NCBI GenBank assembly: GCA_035310015.1
Contig: DATGEO010000130.1
Location: 1-23,515, forward strand
Direction of reading: 5' to 3'
Source: DATGEO01 sp035310015
Lineage (GTDB): Bacteria > Chloroflexota > Dormibacteria > Dormibacterales > Dormibacteraceae
Length of the DNA stretch: 23,515 nt
The notes beneath the pieces are model-generated. The model was not told the DNA's origin. It saw only the letters and a list, made by a program, of their open reading frames with translations, and did no database searches. Shown in pieces: positions 1 through 5,357 of the stretch (the first letter of the stretch is position 1; every line of letters starts with the position of its first letter). The position numbers and the translations under genes are program-made.

Positions 1-371
1 TCAACACGGCCATCTCCTACCGCCGGCGAGCGCGGCTGCGCGGCATCGGCGAGGTCATACGCAGGCTCGGACGTCCCGCGCCCGGGCCGGACCCGGCGGA
101 CTCGGCCGGGAGCTCGGAGCTGATCAAGGCGCTGTCCGCGCTGCCGCCGCGAGTCGCCGCCGACTTCGTGCTGCGCTACCACCACGGCTACAGCAACCGG
201 GAGATCGCGCGGCTCGAGGGCGTGTCCGAGCGCACCATCGGCGCACGTCTCCGGCAGGCGCGAGAAGCGCTTGCTCACGCTCTCGGCCCGGAGTGGCGCG
301 GTGAGCTTCCGATTTCGCCGCCCGCCGGCGTTGTATTGCCACGTGAGCCCCGAGGACTCGGTGATGCCTGA
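1..371 (+). CDS. ECF-type RNA polymerase sigma factor, 3' part (partial)
   Basis: The frame is open from the window edge (first full codon at 3) to TGA at 369-371, so the 5' end lies outside the window. The first residues, NTAISYRRRARLRG, resemble the end of sigma region 2.4. After a short linker, region 4 follows, with SALPPRVAADFVLRYHHGYS and then the helix-turn-helix NREIARLEGVSERTIGARL. About 122 residues are visible, which fits the C-terminal two thirds of a 170-200 aa ECF sigma factor. It would direct core RNA polymerase to a small regulon. The next gene starts inside its last codons (ATG at 364), so the two are translationally coupled, as is usual for a sigma factor and its membrane regulator. 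The ECF subgroup cannot be assigned without the N-terminus. Confidence 0.85.
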   Translation, partial: NTAISYRRRARLRGIGEVIRRLGRPAPGPDPADSAGSSELIKALSALPPRVAADFVLRYHHGYSNREIARLEGVSERTIGARLRQAREALAHALGPEWRGELPISPPAGVVLPREPRGLGDA

Positions 372-846
372 GCGAGAGCTGCCTGAGCACCTGGCTTCAC
401 AGCTCTCCGAAGAGCTGACGTCCGGCGCACCCCTGCGCGCGCCGCTCGCGTCACAGGCGCGCTACGCGACCGCCGCCGCGGCGCAAAGCAGTCGAGCCCA
501 CGTCGGCGCGCGTCTCGTCCTCAGCGGACTCGCCGCGCTGGCGCTCGTGGCCGCCACGCTGCTCGGCGCGCCGCAACCGCGGCAGTGGCTCATCCAGTCG
601 GTCGGCAACCTTGGCGGCACTTTCAGCCCTTCGCCCTCACCCGCGCACCAGTTCCAGGAGCCTCATCCGACGGAACCGGTCGAGTCGCCGGCATCGCCGG
701 AGCCGTCCGAGACCCCGGAGACGCATGAGTCGCCGGAGCCCTCGCAATCACCCGAGCCTGGGGAATCGCCTCAGCCGACCAGCTCGCCCGAATCCGACGG
801 CGGCGGCCACCCCACCGCGTCACCGTCAGCCGGGACTTCCGACTGA
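364..846 (+). CDS. Single-TM protein with Pro/Ser/Glu-rich tail; candidate sigma-factor partner
   Basis: A 160-aa protein starting at ATG 364, which overlaps the end of the sigma-factor gene by 8 bp. A longer open frame exists upstream, but that part is the sigma gene read out of frame. Residues 1-50 form a soluble, probably cytoplasmic segment. Residues about 50-68 (LVLSGLAALALVAATLLG) form one membrane helix. The rest is an outside tail made of Ser-Pro-Glu runs such as SPEPSETPE and SPEPSQSPE. The layout (cytoplasmic N-domain, one TM, extracytoplasmic tail, coupled to an ECF sigma gene) is that of an anti-sigma factor. However, I see no HxxxCxxC zinc motif and no recognisable anti-sigma domain, so the role is inferred from context only. 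Confidence 0.7.
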   Translation: MPERELPEHLASQLSEELTSGAPLRAPLASQARYATAAAAQSSRAHVGARLVLSGLAALALVAATLLGAPQPRQWLIQSVGNLGGTFSPSPSPAHQFQEPHPTEPVESPASPEPSETPETHESPEPSQSPEPGESPQPTSSPESDGGGHPTASPSAGTSD

Positions 847-915
847 GGGCGGCTCCGGCGTTGATTAGTTCGCACCGGTCACGAGCCGGACACCGAACGG
901 TTTAAAGGAGAGGAG

Positions 916-1254
916 ATGAGAAATCCGTTTTTCAATCTGTTCACGGTGGCGGCGGGCGTCGTTTTGGTCGCCGCGCTCGGGGTGACGGCCCACGCCCAGG
1001 GCGTGCACCTGTTCGGGTCCCCGTCGGGCGCCGCGATCTTCACCCAGTCGTCACCCGAGCCCTCGGAGTCACCCGAGCCGAGCGAGTCGCCTGAGGCGTC
1101 CCCGTCGCCGGAGCCGACCGAGGCCCCCGAGGCGTCTCCCTCACCGGAAGCGACCGAGTCGCCCGAGGCTTCTCCTTCGCCTGAAGCCGACGACAGCGAC
1201 ACCGACGAGAACGACGACTCCGGCCAGACCGACGACTCGGGAGGCGGCGACTGA
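916..1254 (+). CDS. Small exported protein with acidic Ser-Pro-Glu repeats
   Basis: A 112-aa protein with a strong ribosome binding site (AAAGGAGAGGAG) ending just before ATG 916. Residues 1-28 are a clear signal peptide: MRNPFF, then a hydrophobic core VAAGVVLVAALGV, then a cleavage-like AHA-Q. A short segment (GVHLFGSPSGAAIFTQS) is followed by a low-complexity tail of repeated SPEPSE / PEASPSPE units and a very acidic Asp/Glu/Gly end. No catalytic motif is seen. It is third in a run headed by the sigma factor and probably belongs to its regulon or operon. Such tails usually act as flexible, highly charged cell-surface or wall-spanning spacers; that role is inference. Confidence 0.75.
   Translation: MRNPFFNLFTVAAGVVLVAALGVTAHAQGVHLFGSPSGAAIFTQSSPEPSESPEPSESPEASPSPEPTEAPEASPSPEATESPEASPSPEADDSDTDENDDSGQTDDSGGGD
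1051..1188 (+). repeat. In-frame degenerate tandem repeats coding Ser-Pro-Glu
   Basis: Within the 916 gene, hexa- to dodeca-residue units of the type SPEPSE and PEASPSPEPTEA / PEASPSPEATES recur about three times each. At DNA level the units are diverged mainly at third positions, so they are under protein-level constraint or old rather than a recent slippage expansion. Confidence 0.7.
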
Positions 1255-1278
1255 TCGAGTAAGGCCGAAGACGGCGCC

Positions 1279-1306
1279 AGGGCGTTCCCACTGTATGGGA
1301 CGCCCT
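1279..1306 (+). promoter_or_regulatory. Hairpin enclosing a start codon
   Basis: AGGGCG (1279-1284), a bulged T, TCCCA (1286-1290), a 5-nt loop, TGGGA (1296-1300) and CGCCCT (1301-1306) form an 11-bp stem with one bulge. The ATG of the next gene (1295-1297) sits at the loop/stem edge. It could be a terminator-like stem for the 916 gene, or a structure that hides the start of the 1295 gene. No T-tract follows. Confidence 0.5.
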
Positions 1307-1564
1307 CTGGTCAAAGCGGCCGGCATCACGGCGGGCACGCTTTTCATCGCGATCGGACTGGCGGCGCAGTTCGGCGGCGCCGACATCTTCGGTACTCCTT
1401 CGTACGCTCAACCGGTCAGCCAGGCGCATTCGCCGCCAGGATCGCCAAAGCCGTCGCCTTCGCCCCGTCCGAGCCAGCTTCCGCCGGTGGCGCAGTCGGC
1501 GAGCGCCAGCGGGACGATCTACACGAGCTACGGAGAAGGCGGCGGCCACAAGAAGCACAAGTAG
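1295..1564 (+). CDS. Small exported Pro/Ser-rich protein
   Basis: An 89-aa protein. The N-terminus, MGRPLVKAAGITAGTLFIAI and onwards to about residue 25, is a signal peptide or membrane anchor. A segment GGADIFGTPSYAQPVS resembles the region after the signal in the 916 protein (HLFGSPSGAAIF), suggesting paralogy. The tail is Pro/Ser rich (SPPGSPKPSPSPRPS) but, unlike its neighbour, basic and ends in HKKHK. No Shine-Dalgarno sequence is visible and the ATG lies in a hairpin, so either translation is controlled or the start is misjudged. The gene ends 3 bp before the stop of the convergent phosphoesterase gene. Function unknown. Confidence 0.6.
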   Translation: MGRPLVKAAGITAGTLFIAIGLAAQFGGADIFGTPSYAQPVSQAHSPPGSPKPSPSPRPSQLPPVAQSASASGTIYTSYGEGGGHKKHK

Positions 1565-1567
1565 CGG

Positions 1568-2377
1568 TTAGCCGAGAAGGTCTCTCATCGGGTGCGCCTG
1601 AGCCGCCCGGGCCAGGAACGGCAGGCCGAGCAGCTGCTCGATGGTCGCGAGGAGCGAGTAGTGGTTGTAGGCCGCGGCACTCACCACGTGGCCGTGGCCG
1701 GGACGCGCGACGATCGTGAGCACGCGGTTGTCCGCGCCGCCGTCGTCCTCGTCCCACGTCACGAACAGCACAGCTCCAGGCCTCCACGCGGCCGAGCTCG
1801 TTATCGACCCGACCGTGGCCGTGAGCCACGCGTCGCCGGTGGCGAGGGAGCAGCTGTGCTGGTCGTGACAGCTGTCTGGGCCGATCCAGGAGAAGCGCAC
1901 GTCGCCGCGGGCGAGGTCGGGCGCGAGATCGCTGAAGGGCACGACGTTGGGCGGACAACCGCCGCCGTAGAACGCAAACGGGTTGTGCCCGGGATCGTAC
2001 GGCTCGGGGCTGTCGAGACACCCCGCCGGCGTGAGACCCTCCATGTAAGCGCGCCACTCGAGACCCGCGTGCGCGAGCTGGTCGCCGATGTCCTCGCGCG
2101 GAAGCGCGTGATAGCCGTCGTCGGTCACGCCCCACGTCTGGCCCGACGTGAGCGCCAGGTAGTTCGGAACGCTGGGGTGCGCGACCGCGTGATAGTCGGT
2201 GGCCACGCCGCTGCGCGAAGCGAGCCGCGCGGTGAACGATCCCTGCAGCGCCTCATCGGCGGAGTGGTTCTCCATGACGATGAGGAAGACGCGCGCGGGC
2301 GGCACCGCTGTCGCGGTGCCGGCGGCGCAGCCGGTCATCCAAAACAGCACGCATGCCAGCGCGGCGGCAAACCTCAC
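1568..2377 (-). CDS. Phosphoesterase (acid phosphatase / phospholipase C-like superfamily), probable lipoprotein
   Basis: A 269-aa protein starting at GTG 2377. The N-terminus MRFAAALACVLFWMTGC is a signal peptide with a plausible lipobox (MTGC), so it is predicted to be exported and lipid-anchored. The mature part has motifs of the alkaline-phosphatase-fold phosphoesterase family (Pfam PF04185): FLIVMENHSADEAL near residue 33, YHAVAHPSVPNYLALTSG near 62-80 (the family's substrate and metal region), and VTWDEDDGG followed by GHGHV near the C-terminus. About 270 aa fits the short acid-phosphatase-like branch. It lies 10 bp downstream of the oxidoreductase gene on the same strand and is probably cotranscribed. 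The exact substrate (phosphomonoester or phospholipid head group) cannot be told from sequence. Confidence 0.85.
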   Translation of the reverse strand: MRFAAALACVLFWMTGCAAGTATAVPPARVFLIVMENHSADEALQGSFTARLASRSGVATDYHAVAHPSVPNYLALTSGQTWGVTDDGYHALPREDIGDQLAHAGLEWRAYMEGLTPAGCLDSPEPYDPGHNPFAFYGGGCPPNVVPFSDLAPDLARGDVRFSWIGPDSCHDQHSCSLATGDAWLTATVGSITSSAAWRPGAVLFVTWDEDDGGADNRVLTIVARPGHGHVVSAAAYNHYSLLATIEQLLGLPFLARAAQAHPMRDLLG

Positions 2378-2387
2378 GAGGCGCGTC

Positions 2388-3218
2388 CTACTTCTTGTAG
2401 GGCTCGATGAGGCGTGCGAGCTCTTCGAGCTTCGTCAGCGCCGGCGCTCGGCCCTCCGAGGGCACATACCAGATGCACCGCTCGACACCGGCCTCCGCCG
2501 CGCGTTCGATGTCCGCAGCCGTGGGCCGCGCATAAAAGGACACGGGGATGTGGCCCCGGCCGGAGGCCTTCTCCTTCTCTCGCAGCTCGGGGATGCGTTC
2601 CAGGGCCGCGCCCCGATTCGGCATCCACTCGTCGGCGTAGGCGATGACGCGATCGAGCGTCTTCGGCCCGTTGCCGCCGAGGAGCACCGGAGGGTGCGGC
2701 TTCTGCACCGGCTTCGGCCAGCACCACATCGGGTCGAAGTCGACCATGTCGCCGTGGTACTCGGCCTCGTCGTCCATCCAGATCGCCTTGATCGCCTCGA
2801 CCTCCTCGCGGAGCAGCTTCCACCGCGTCGCGAAGTCCGTGCCGTGGTCGGCCATCTCCTCCCGGTTCCATCCGCCGCCGACGCCGAACAGAAACCGTCC
2901 GTTGGAGATGACGTCGAGGCTCGCGGCGGACTTCGCGGTGTGGATCGGATCGCGCTGGATGAGCAGGCAGATCCCGGTGCCAATCTTCAACGTCCTGGTC
3001 GCGAGCGCCGCCGCGGTCAGCGTGATGAAGGGGTCCAGCGTGTGCATGTACATCCGCGGCAGCTCGCCACCGCTGGGGTAGGGCGTCGCGCGGCTGGTGG
3101 GAATGTGCGAATGCTCCGCGACCCACAGCGATTCGAAGCCGGCCGCCTCCACCGCCGGCGCGAGCTCTGCCATCGAGATCGCGTAGTCGGTCGGAAAGAC
3201 GGCGATGCCGAACTTCAT
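2388..3218 (-). CDS. LLM-class F420-dependent oxidoreductase
   Basis: A 276-aa protein of the luciferase-like monooxygenase fold (Pfam PF00296), cytoplasmic. I chose ATG 3218 (MKFGIAVFPTDY), because the family's beta-1 strand begins directly there; the frame stays open 19 codons further upstream but adds only non-family residues. Typical blocks are FESLWVAEHSHIP near 28-40, LATRTLKIGTGICLL near 72-86, SNGRFLFGVGGGWNREEM near 106-124, and PHPPVLLGGNGPKTL near 175. The pattern matches the Rv2161c-type F420 subgroup. These enzymes use reduced coenzyme F420 for hydride transfer; the substrate is unknown. It is followed by the phosphoesterase gene after 10 bp. Confidence 0.88.
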   Translation of the reverse strand: MKFGIAVFPTDYAISMAELAPAVEAAGFESLWVAEHSHIPTSRATPYPSGGELPRMYMHTLDPFITLTAAALATRTLKIGTGICLLIQRDPIHTAKSAASLDVISNGRFLFGVGGGWNREEMADHGTDFATRWKLLREEVEAIKAIWMDDEAEYHGDMVDFDPMWCWPKPVQKPHPPVLLGGNGPKTLDRVIAYADEWMPNRGAALERIPELREKEKASGRGHIPVSFYARPTAADIERAAEAGVERCIWYVPSEGRAPALTKLEELARLIEPYKK

Positions 3219-3261
3219 GGCCCTCAATCGTGACCCATCACGGTCTGCGGCCGCGACAAGC

Positions 3262-3286
3262 AAAAGGGCCGGCACCAGGCCGGCCC
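3262..3286 (-). terminator. Rho-independent terminator
   Basis: Read on the minus strand, GGGCCGGC, a 5-nt loop (CTGGT) and GCCGGCCC form a perfect 8-bp stem directly followed by TTTT. It lies 26 bp downstream of the stop of the 3312 gene and upstream of the 3218 start, separating the two minus-strand units. Confidence 0.8.
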
Positions 3287-3311
3287 CATGCCCTTACTTA
3301 CGAAGACTGAC

Positions 3312-3644
3312 TCAGCTCGGTGAAGCCGACGGTGAGCTGCCGCCGCCTCCGGCGCCACTGCTCGGCGAGGCCGCCGGCGACGTGACGACCGGGGTGTTCG
3401 GCTGGCCGTTGCTCGGCCCGTTGCCGAACCAGTTCCACTTGGTGAAGCCGAAGAACAGCAGCATCAGCACGAGCAGGGCGATGAGCACGGCCGCGATGCC
3501 GGCGCCGGCCCCTGTCGTGTCACCACTTGTCTCGACGACCTCGGAGCCCGCCGGGCTCCAGTACCTGCGCACGCTGTAGCCGCCGGCGCCGAGAAGCGCG
3601 GCGAGCACGATGACGACCAGGATGATGAACAGAAGTGTTCCCAA
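3312..3644 (-). CDS. Small two-TM membrane protein with Pro/Ser/Gly tail
   Basis: The start is set at TTG 3644 because a strong AGGAGG lies 10 nt upstream on this strand. In-frame GTG codons further up (3695, 3692, 3683) would place that AGGAGG inside the gene. The product is 110 aa. One helix covers about residues 3-24 (LLFIILVVIVLAALLGAG) and a second about 45-65 (AAVLIALLVLMLLFFGF), separated by a short loop YSVRRYWSPAGSEV. The tail is low-complexity Pro/Ser/Thr/Gly and ends SPSASPS, echoing the exported tails at 364-1564. No enzyme motif is seen. A terminator follows. Confidence 0.7.
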   Translation of the reverse strand: MGTLLFIILVVIVLAALLGAGGYSVRRYWSPAGSEVVETSGDTTGAGAGIAAVLIALLVLMLLFFGFTKWNWFGNGPSNGQPNTPVVTSPAASPSSGAGGGGSSPSASPS

Positions 3645-3743
3645 AACGGAATGTCCTCCTATGAGTTCATCGGCAGAGCTCACGTGGAGCACCACCGCCC
3701 ACAGGAGTAACGTCCAGCCGCCGGCGCTGTACGCGGCGCGCGT

Positions 3744-4043
3744 TCAGCGCGTGATGCGGTCGGCCGCCTGCTTGATCGAGGAGATCGGGCGCTCGAGGCG
3801 AGAGCTCAGCTGGTCGGGGAGCGCGTCCTGCATGCGGGTGAGCAGCGGCCGGCGGCGCCGGCGCCTCGCGATGAGCAACGCGATGCCGACCGCCGCGACC
3901 ACGGCCACGCCCACGACGATCGCGGTCCTGCCGTAGCGGTCGAGGAGCGGCCCTCCGTACTCCTCGATGAGGTCGAGGCCGTTCTCCATGCCTTCGCGCA
4001 CCTTTTCCGCCTGCGCCTCGAGATCCGGCGTGCGGACACTCAT
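3744..4043 (-). CDS. Small single-TM protein with basic juxtamembrane cluster
   Basis: A 99-aa protein from ATG 4043. An amphipathic, coiled-coil-prone N-terminal stretch (AQAEKVREGMENGLDLIEEY) precedes one TM helix at about residues 41-60 (AIVVGVAVVAAVGIALLIA). A cluster of six arginines follows immediately and fixes the C-terminus on the cytoplasmic side. The C-terminal third (LPDQLSSRLERPISSIKQAADRI) is again helical. The layout resembles small stress-associated membrane proteins of the YtxH/DUF883 type, but I see no diagnostic match. It lies upstream of the 3312 gene on the same strand and is divergent from the PAP2 gene. Confidence 0.65.
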   Translation of the reverse strand: MSVRTPDLEAQAEKVREGMENGLDLIEEYGGPLLDRYGRTAIVVGVAVVAAVGIALLIARRRRRRPLLTRMQDALPDQLSSRLERPISSIKQAADRITR

Positions 4044-4066
4044 ATCAAGTGTTAAACGTTTCAGCG

Positions 4067-4087
4067 CGGTGCTTTACCGGAGCACCG
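4067..4087. promoter_or_regulatory. Inverted repeat between divergent genes
   Basis: CGGTGCT (4067-4073) and AGCACCG (4081-4087) form a perfect 7-bp inverted repeat with a 7-nt centre. It lies in the 57-bp gap between the divergent starts at 4043 (-) and 4101 (+). It could be an operator shared by both genes or a leader hairpin. No clear promoter hexamers can be paired with it. Confidence 0.4.
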
Positions 4088-4100
4088 GCGTTGTCTCGAT

Positions 4101-4655
4101 GTGGAGGCTGCACCGAATCCGGTACGCCCGGCGCCGACCACCTTCGACCGCCGCTTGTATCAACTGATCCACGGGCTTCCCCACTCGCCGCTGAGCGACC
4201 GCTACGGCAGCATGATCTCAGACGCCGGAGAGGGGCTTGGATGGGTGACGGCCGGAATCGGGCTGGCCTGGCTTGGGGGTCCGAAAGGCCGCCGCGCAGG
4301 AATCGCTGCGGCCCTCGCCGCGCTGTCCACTACCTATCTGGTGCAGCGGCTGATCAAGCCCGTGTTCAGGCGCCGGCGGCCCTTCGTCGACCGCGAGGTC
4401 CTCGTCGTCGGCATCAAGCCGCTCGACGCGTCGTTTCCCTCCGGTCACAGCGCCGCGTCGTTCGCCGCGGCGACGGCGCTGACGGCCTTCTATCCCAACG
4501 TCGCTCCGCTGGTCTACACGCTGGCCGCGGGCGTCGGCCTGTCGCGCGTGTACCTCGGCCACCACTTTCCGAGCGATGTTGCGGTGGGTGCGGCCACCGG
4601 GGCGGGGATCGGTTCTGTGATCGCGTGGGCGCTCAAGCGCCCGATGACGCTGTGA
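4101..4655 (+). CDS. PAP2-family membrane phosphatase
   Basis: A 184-aa protein starting at GTG 4101. All three motifs of the type 2 phosphatidic acid phosphatase family (PF01569) are present: KxxxxxxRP at K86-P94 (KPVFRRRRP), PSGH at 113-116, and SRxxxxxHxxxD at S148-D159, with H155 as the expected nucleophile partner and H116 as acid/base. Hydrophobic helices occur near 47-60, 68-85, 115-132, 134-147 and 158-177. It probably removes phosphate from phosphatidic acid, undecaprenyl pyrophosphate or a related lipid at the membrane. It is a single gene with no obvious operon partner; the next gene downstream has its own strong RBS. Confidence 0.9.
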   Translation: MEAAPNPVRPAPTTFDRRLYQLIHGLPHSPLSDRYGSMISDAGEGLGWVTAGIGLAWLGGPKGRRAGIAAALAALSTTYLVQRLIKPVFRRRRPFVDREVLVVGIKPLDASFPSGHSAASFAAATALTAFYPNVAPLVYTLAAGVGLSRVYLGHHFPSDVAVGAATGAGIGSVIAWALKRPMTL

Positions 4656-4663
4656 GCTCGGCC

Positions 4664-4685
4664 GGGCCGGCGGGCCTGCCGGGCC
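4664..4685 (+). terminator. Possible GC hairpin terminator after PAP2 gene
   Basis: CCGGC (4667-4671) and GCCGG (4678-4682) pair around a 6-nt loop. The stem can extend by two more pairs across one mismatch. It begins 9 bp after the PAP2 stop codon. There is no T-tract, so this is a weak call in GC-rich DNA. Confidence 0.3.
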
Positions 4686-4775
4686 GTAAGTACCCTCGCG
4701 TGCTCATCTGTTTACCGAAGTAGAAGCGAATCCGCGGGCTGGAATCCCCGGCCCCGCGAAAGGAGGTAAAGGCGA

Positions 4776-4949
4776 ATGCTGGTTGCACTGATCGTACTGG
4801 TGCTCCTGCTTCTGATCTTCGGAGGCGGTGGGCTTCTTTCGGCGTCACTGAACTTTCTGTGGTGGATCCTGATCATCGGACTCGTCCTCTGGGTGCTCGG
4901 GTTCTTCTTCCGCTCAGCCGAGGGCGGCGGACGCTGGTACTACTGGTAA
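4776..4949 (+). CDS. 57-aa hydrophobic membrane protein
   Basis: ATG 4776 is preceded by AAAGGAGGTAAAGGCGA, one of the strongest ribosome binding sites in the window. The product is 57 aa: a first helix (LVALIVLVLLLLIFGGGGLL), then SASLNF, a second helix (LWWILIIGLVLWVLGFFF), and a short tail RSAEGGGRWYYW. It resembles the short two-helix 'hydrophobic protein' families (lmo0937-like) often found next to stress genes in Actinobacteria, including the Trp pair in the second helix and the aromatic C-terminus. Its function is unknown; the strong RBS argues it is made abundantly. Confidence 0.75.
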   Translation: MLVALIVLVLLLLIFGGGGLLSASLNFLWWILIIGLVLWVLGFFFRSAEGGGRWYYW

Positions 4950-4972
4950 CCAGCGCGTAGTTACTCTCCCTT

Positions 4973-5003
4973 CAAGCGCCTCGCGCCTCGCGCGGGGCGC
5001 TTG
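4973..5003. terminator. Hairpin between convergent genes, probable bidirectional terminator
   Basis: CAAGCGCC (4973-4980) and GGCGCTTG (4996-5003) form a perfect 8-bp stem. The 15-nt loop can itself pair CGCG with CGCG. It lies between the ends of the 4776 (+) and 5026 (-) genes. No T-tract is present on either side, as is common for terminators in GC-rich lineages. Confidence 0.55.
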
Positions 5004-5025
5004 GTACGTTGCGCGACGTTCGGCG

Positions 5026-5313
5026 CTACTGGCGCCACTCGAGAGGCGGACCGATCCGGCGCTCCACCGCGGCCGTCACCTCACCCGGGTTGGCGTGCCT
5101 CTGCAGGCCGGCTTTGCTGAAGATCAGCTCGCCGTCGAGCGTGACCTCGAACCGGCCCTTGGTGCCCGAGACCAGATCCACGCTCCGGAGGATCGGAGCC
5201 CAGCGGCTCAGCAGCTCATCCGCCAGGCGCACGGCCCGGTCGAGATAGTCTCAAGGGACGCAGTACTCGATGACGACGTGGTGCTTGGGATCGATCACAG
5301 ACCCGACTACCAT
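5026..5313 (-). CDS. SelW/Rdx-family selenoprotein (CxxU), in-frame TGA read as Sec
   Basis: Conventional translation stops at TGA 5253-5251, but the frame continues unbroken to TAG at 5028-5026. From ATG 5313 the product is 95 aa: MVVGSVIDPKHHVVIEYCVP, then U (residue 21), then DYLDRAVRLADELLSRW and on to ERRIGPPLEWRQ. A beta strand ending in CxxU, the following helix, the strand KGRFEVTLDGELIFSK, and a late HANPGEV are the pattern of the SelT/SelW/SelH Rdx family (PF10262), a thioredoxin-like fold. Cys18 and Sec21 would form the redox pair. A hairpin directly after the TGA fits a bacterial SECIS. GTG 5298 is an alternative start; neither has a clear SD. It lies 44 bp downstream of the XRE-TPR gene. 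Standard annotation would give a 68-aa fragment (5026-5232) or nothing. Confidence 0.85.
5223..5239 (-). promoter_or_regulatory. Candidate bSECIS hairpin
   Basis: On the minus strand, nucleotides 12-17 after the TGA (CCGGGC) pair with nucleotides 23-28 (GCCTGG; five Watson-Crick pairs and one G-U). The apical loop is CGTGC. The loop holds a GU dinucleotide about 19 nt from the TGA. Known bacterial SECIS elements lie inside the coding region just after the UGA, with a short stem and a GU-containing loop that binds SelB, so spacing and loop both fit. Confidence 0.65.
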
Positions 5314-5357
5314 GCCGCGGCGCCGGCTATTCCGAACGGCGCCCGACGGGTCGCGAG

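Noticed and set aside
1051..1188. CRISPR-like or mobile repeat array
   Set aside because: The repeats are short, degenerate and in-frame within a coding region, so they are protein repeats. No CRISPR array, IS element, tRNA or rRNA was recognised anywhere in the window.
2199..3233. Plus-strand 344-aa frame opposite the LLM oxidoreductase
   Set aside because: The minus strand has a clear enzyme family with all blocks in order; the plus frame has none.
5251..5253. TGA as a simple nonsense mutation of a CxxC Rdx gene
   Set aside because: Possible in principle. However, the sequence downstream is intact and a SECIS-like hairpin sits at the right distance, so Sec is more likely; host Sec genes would settle it.
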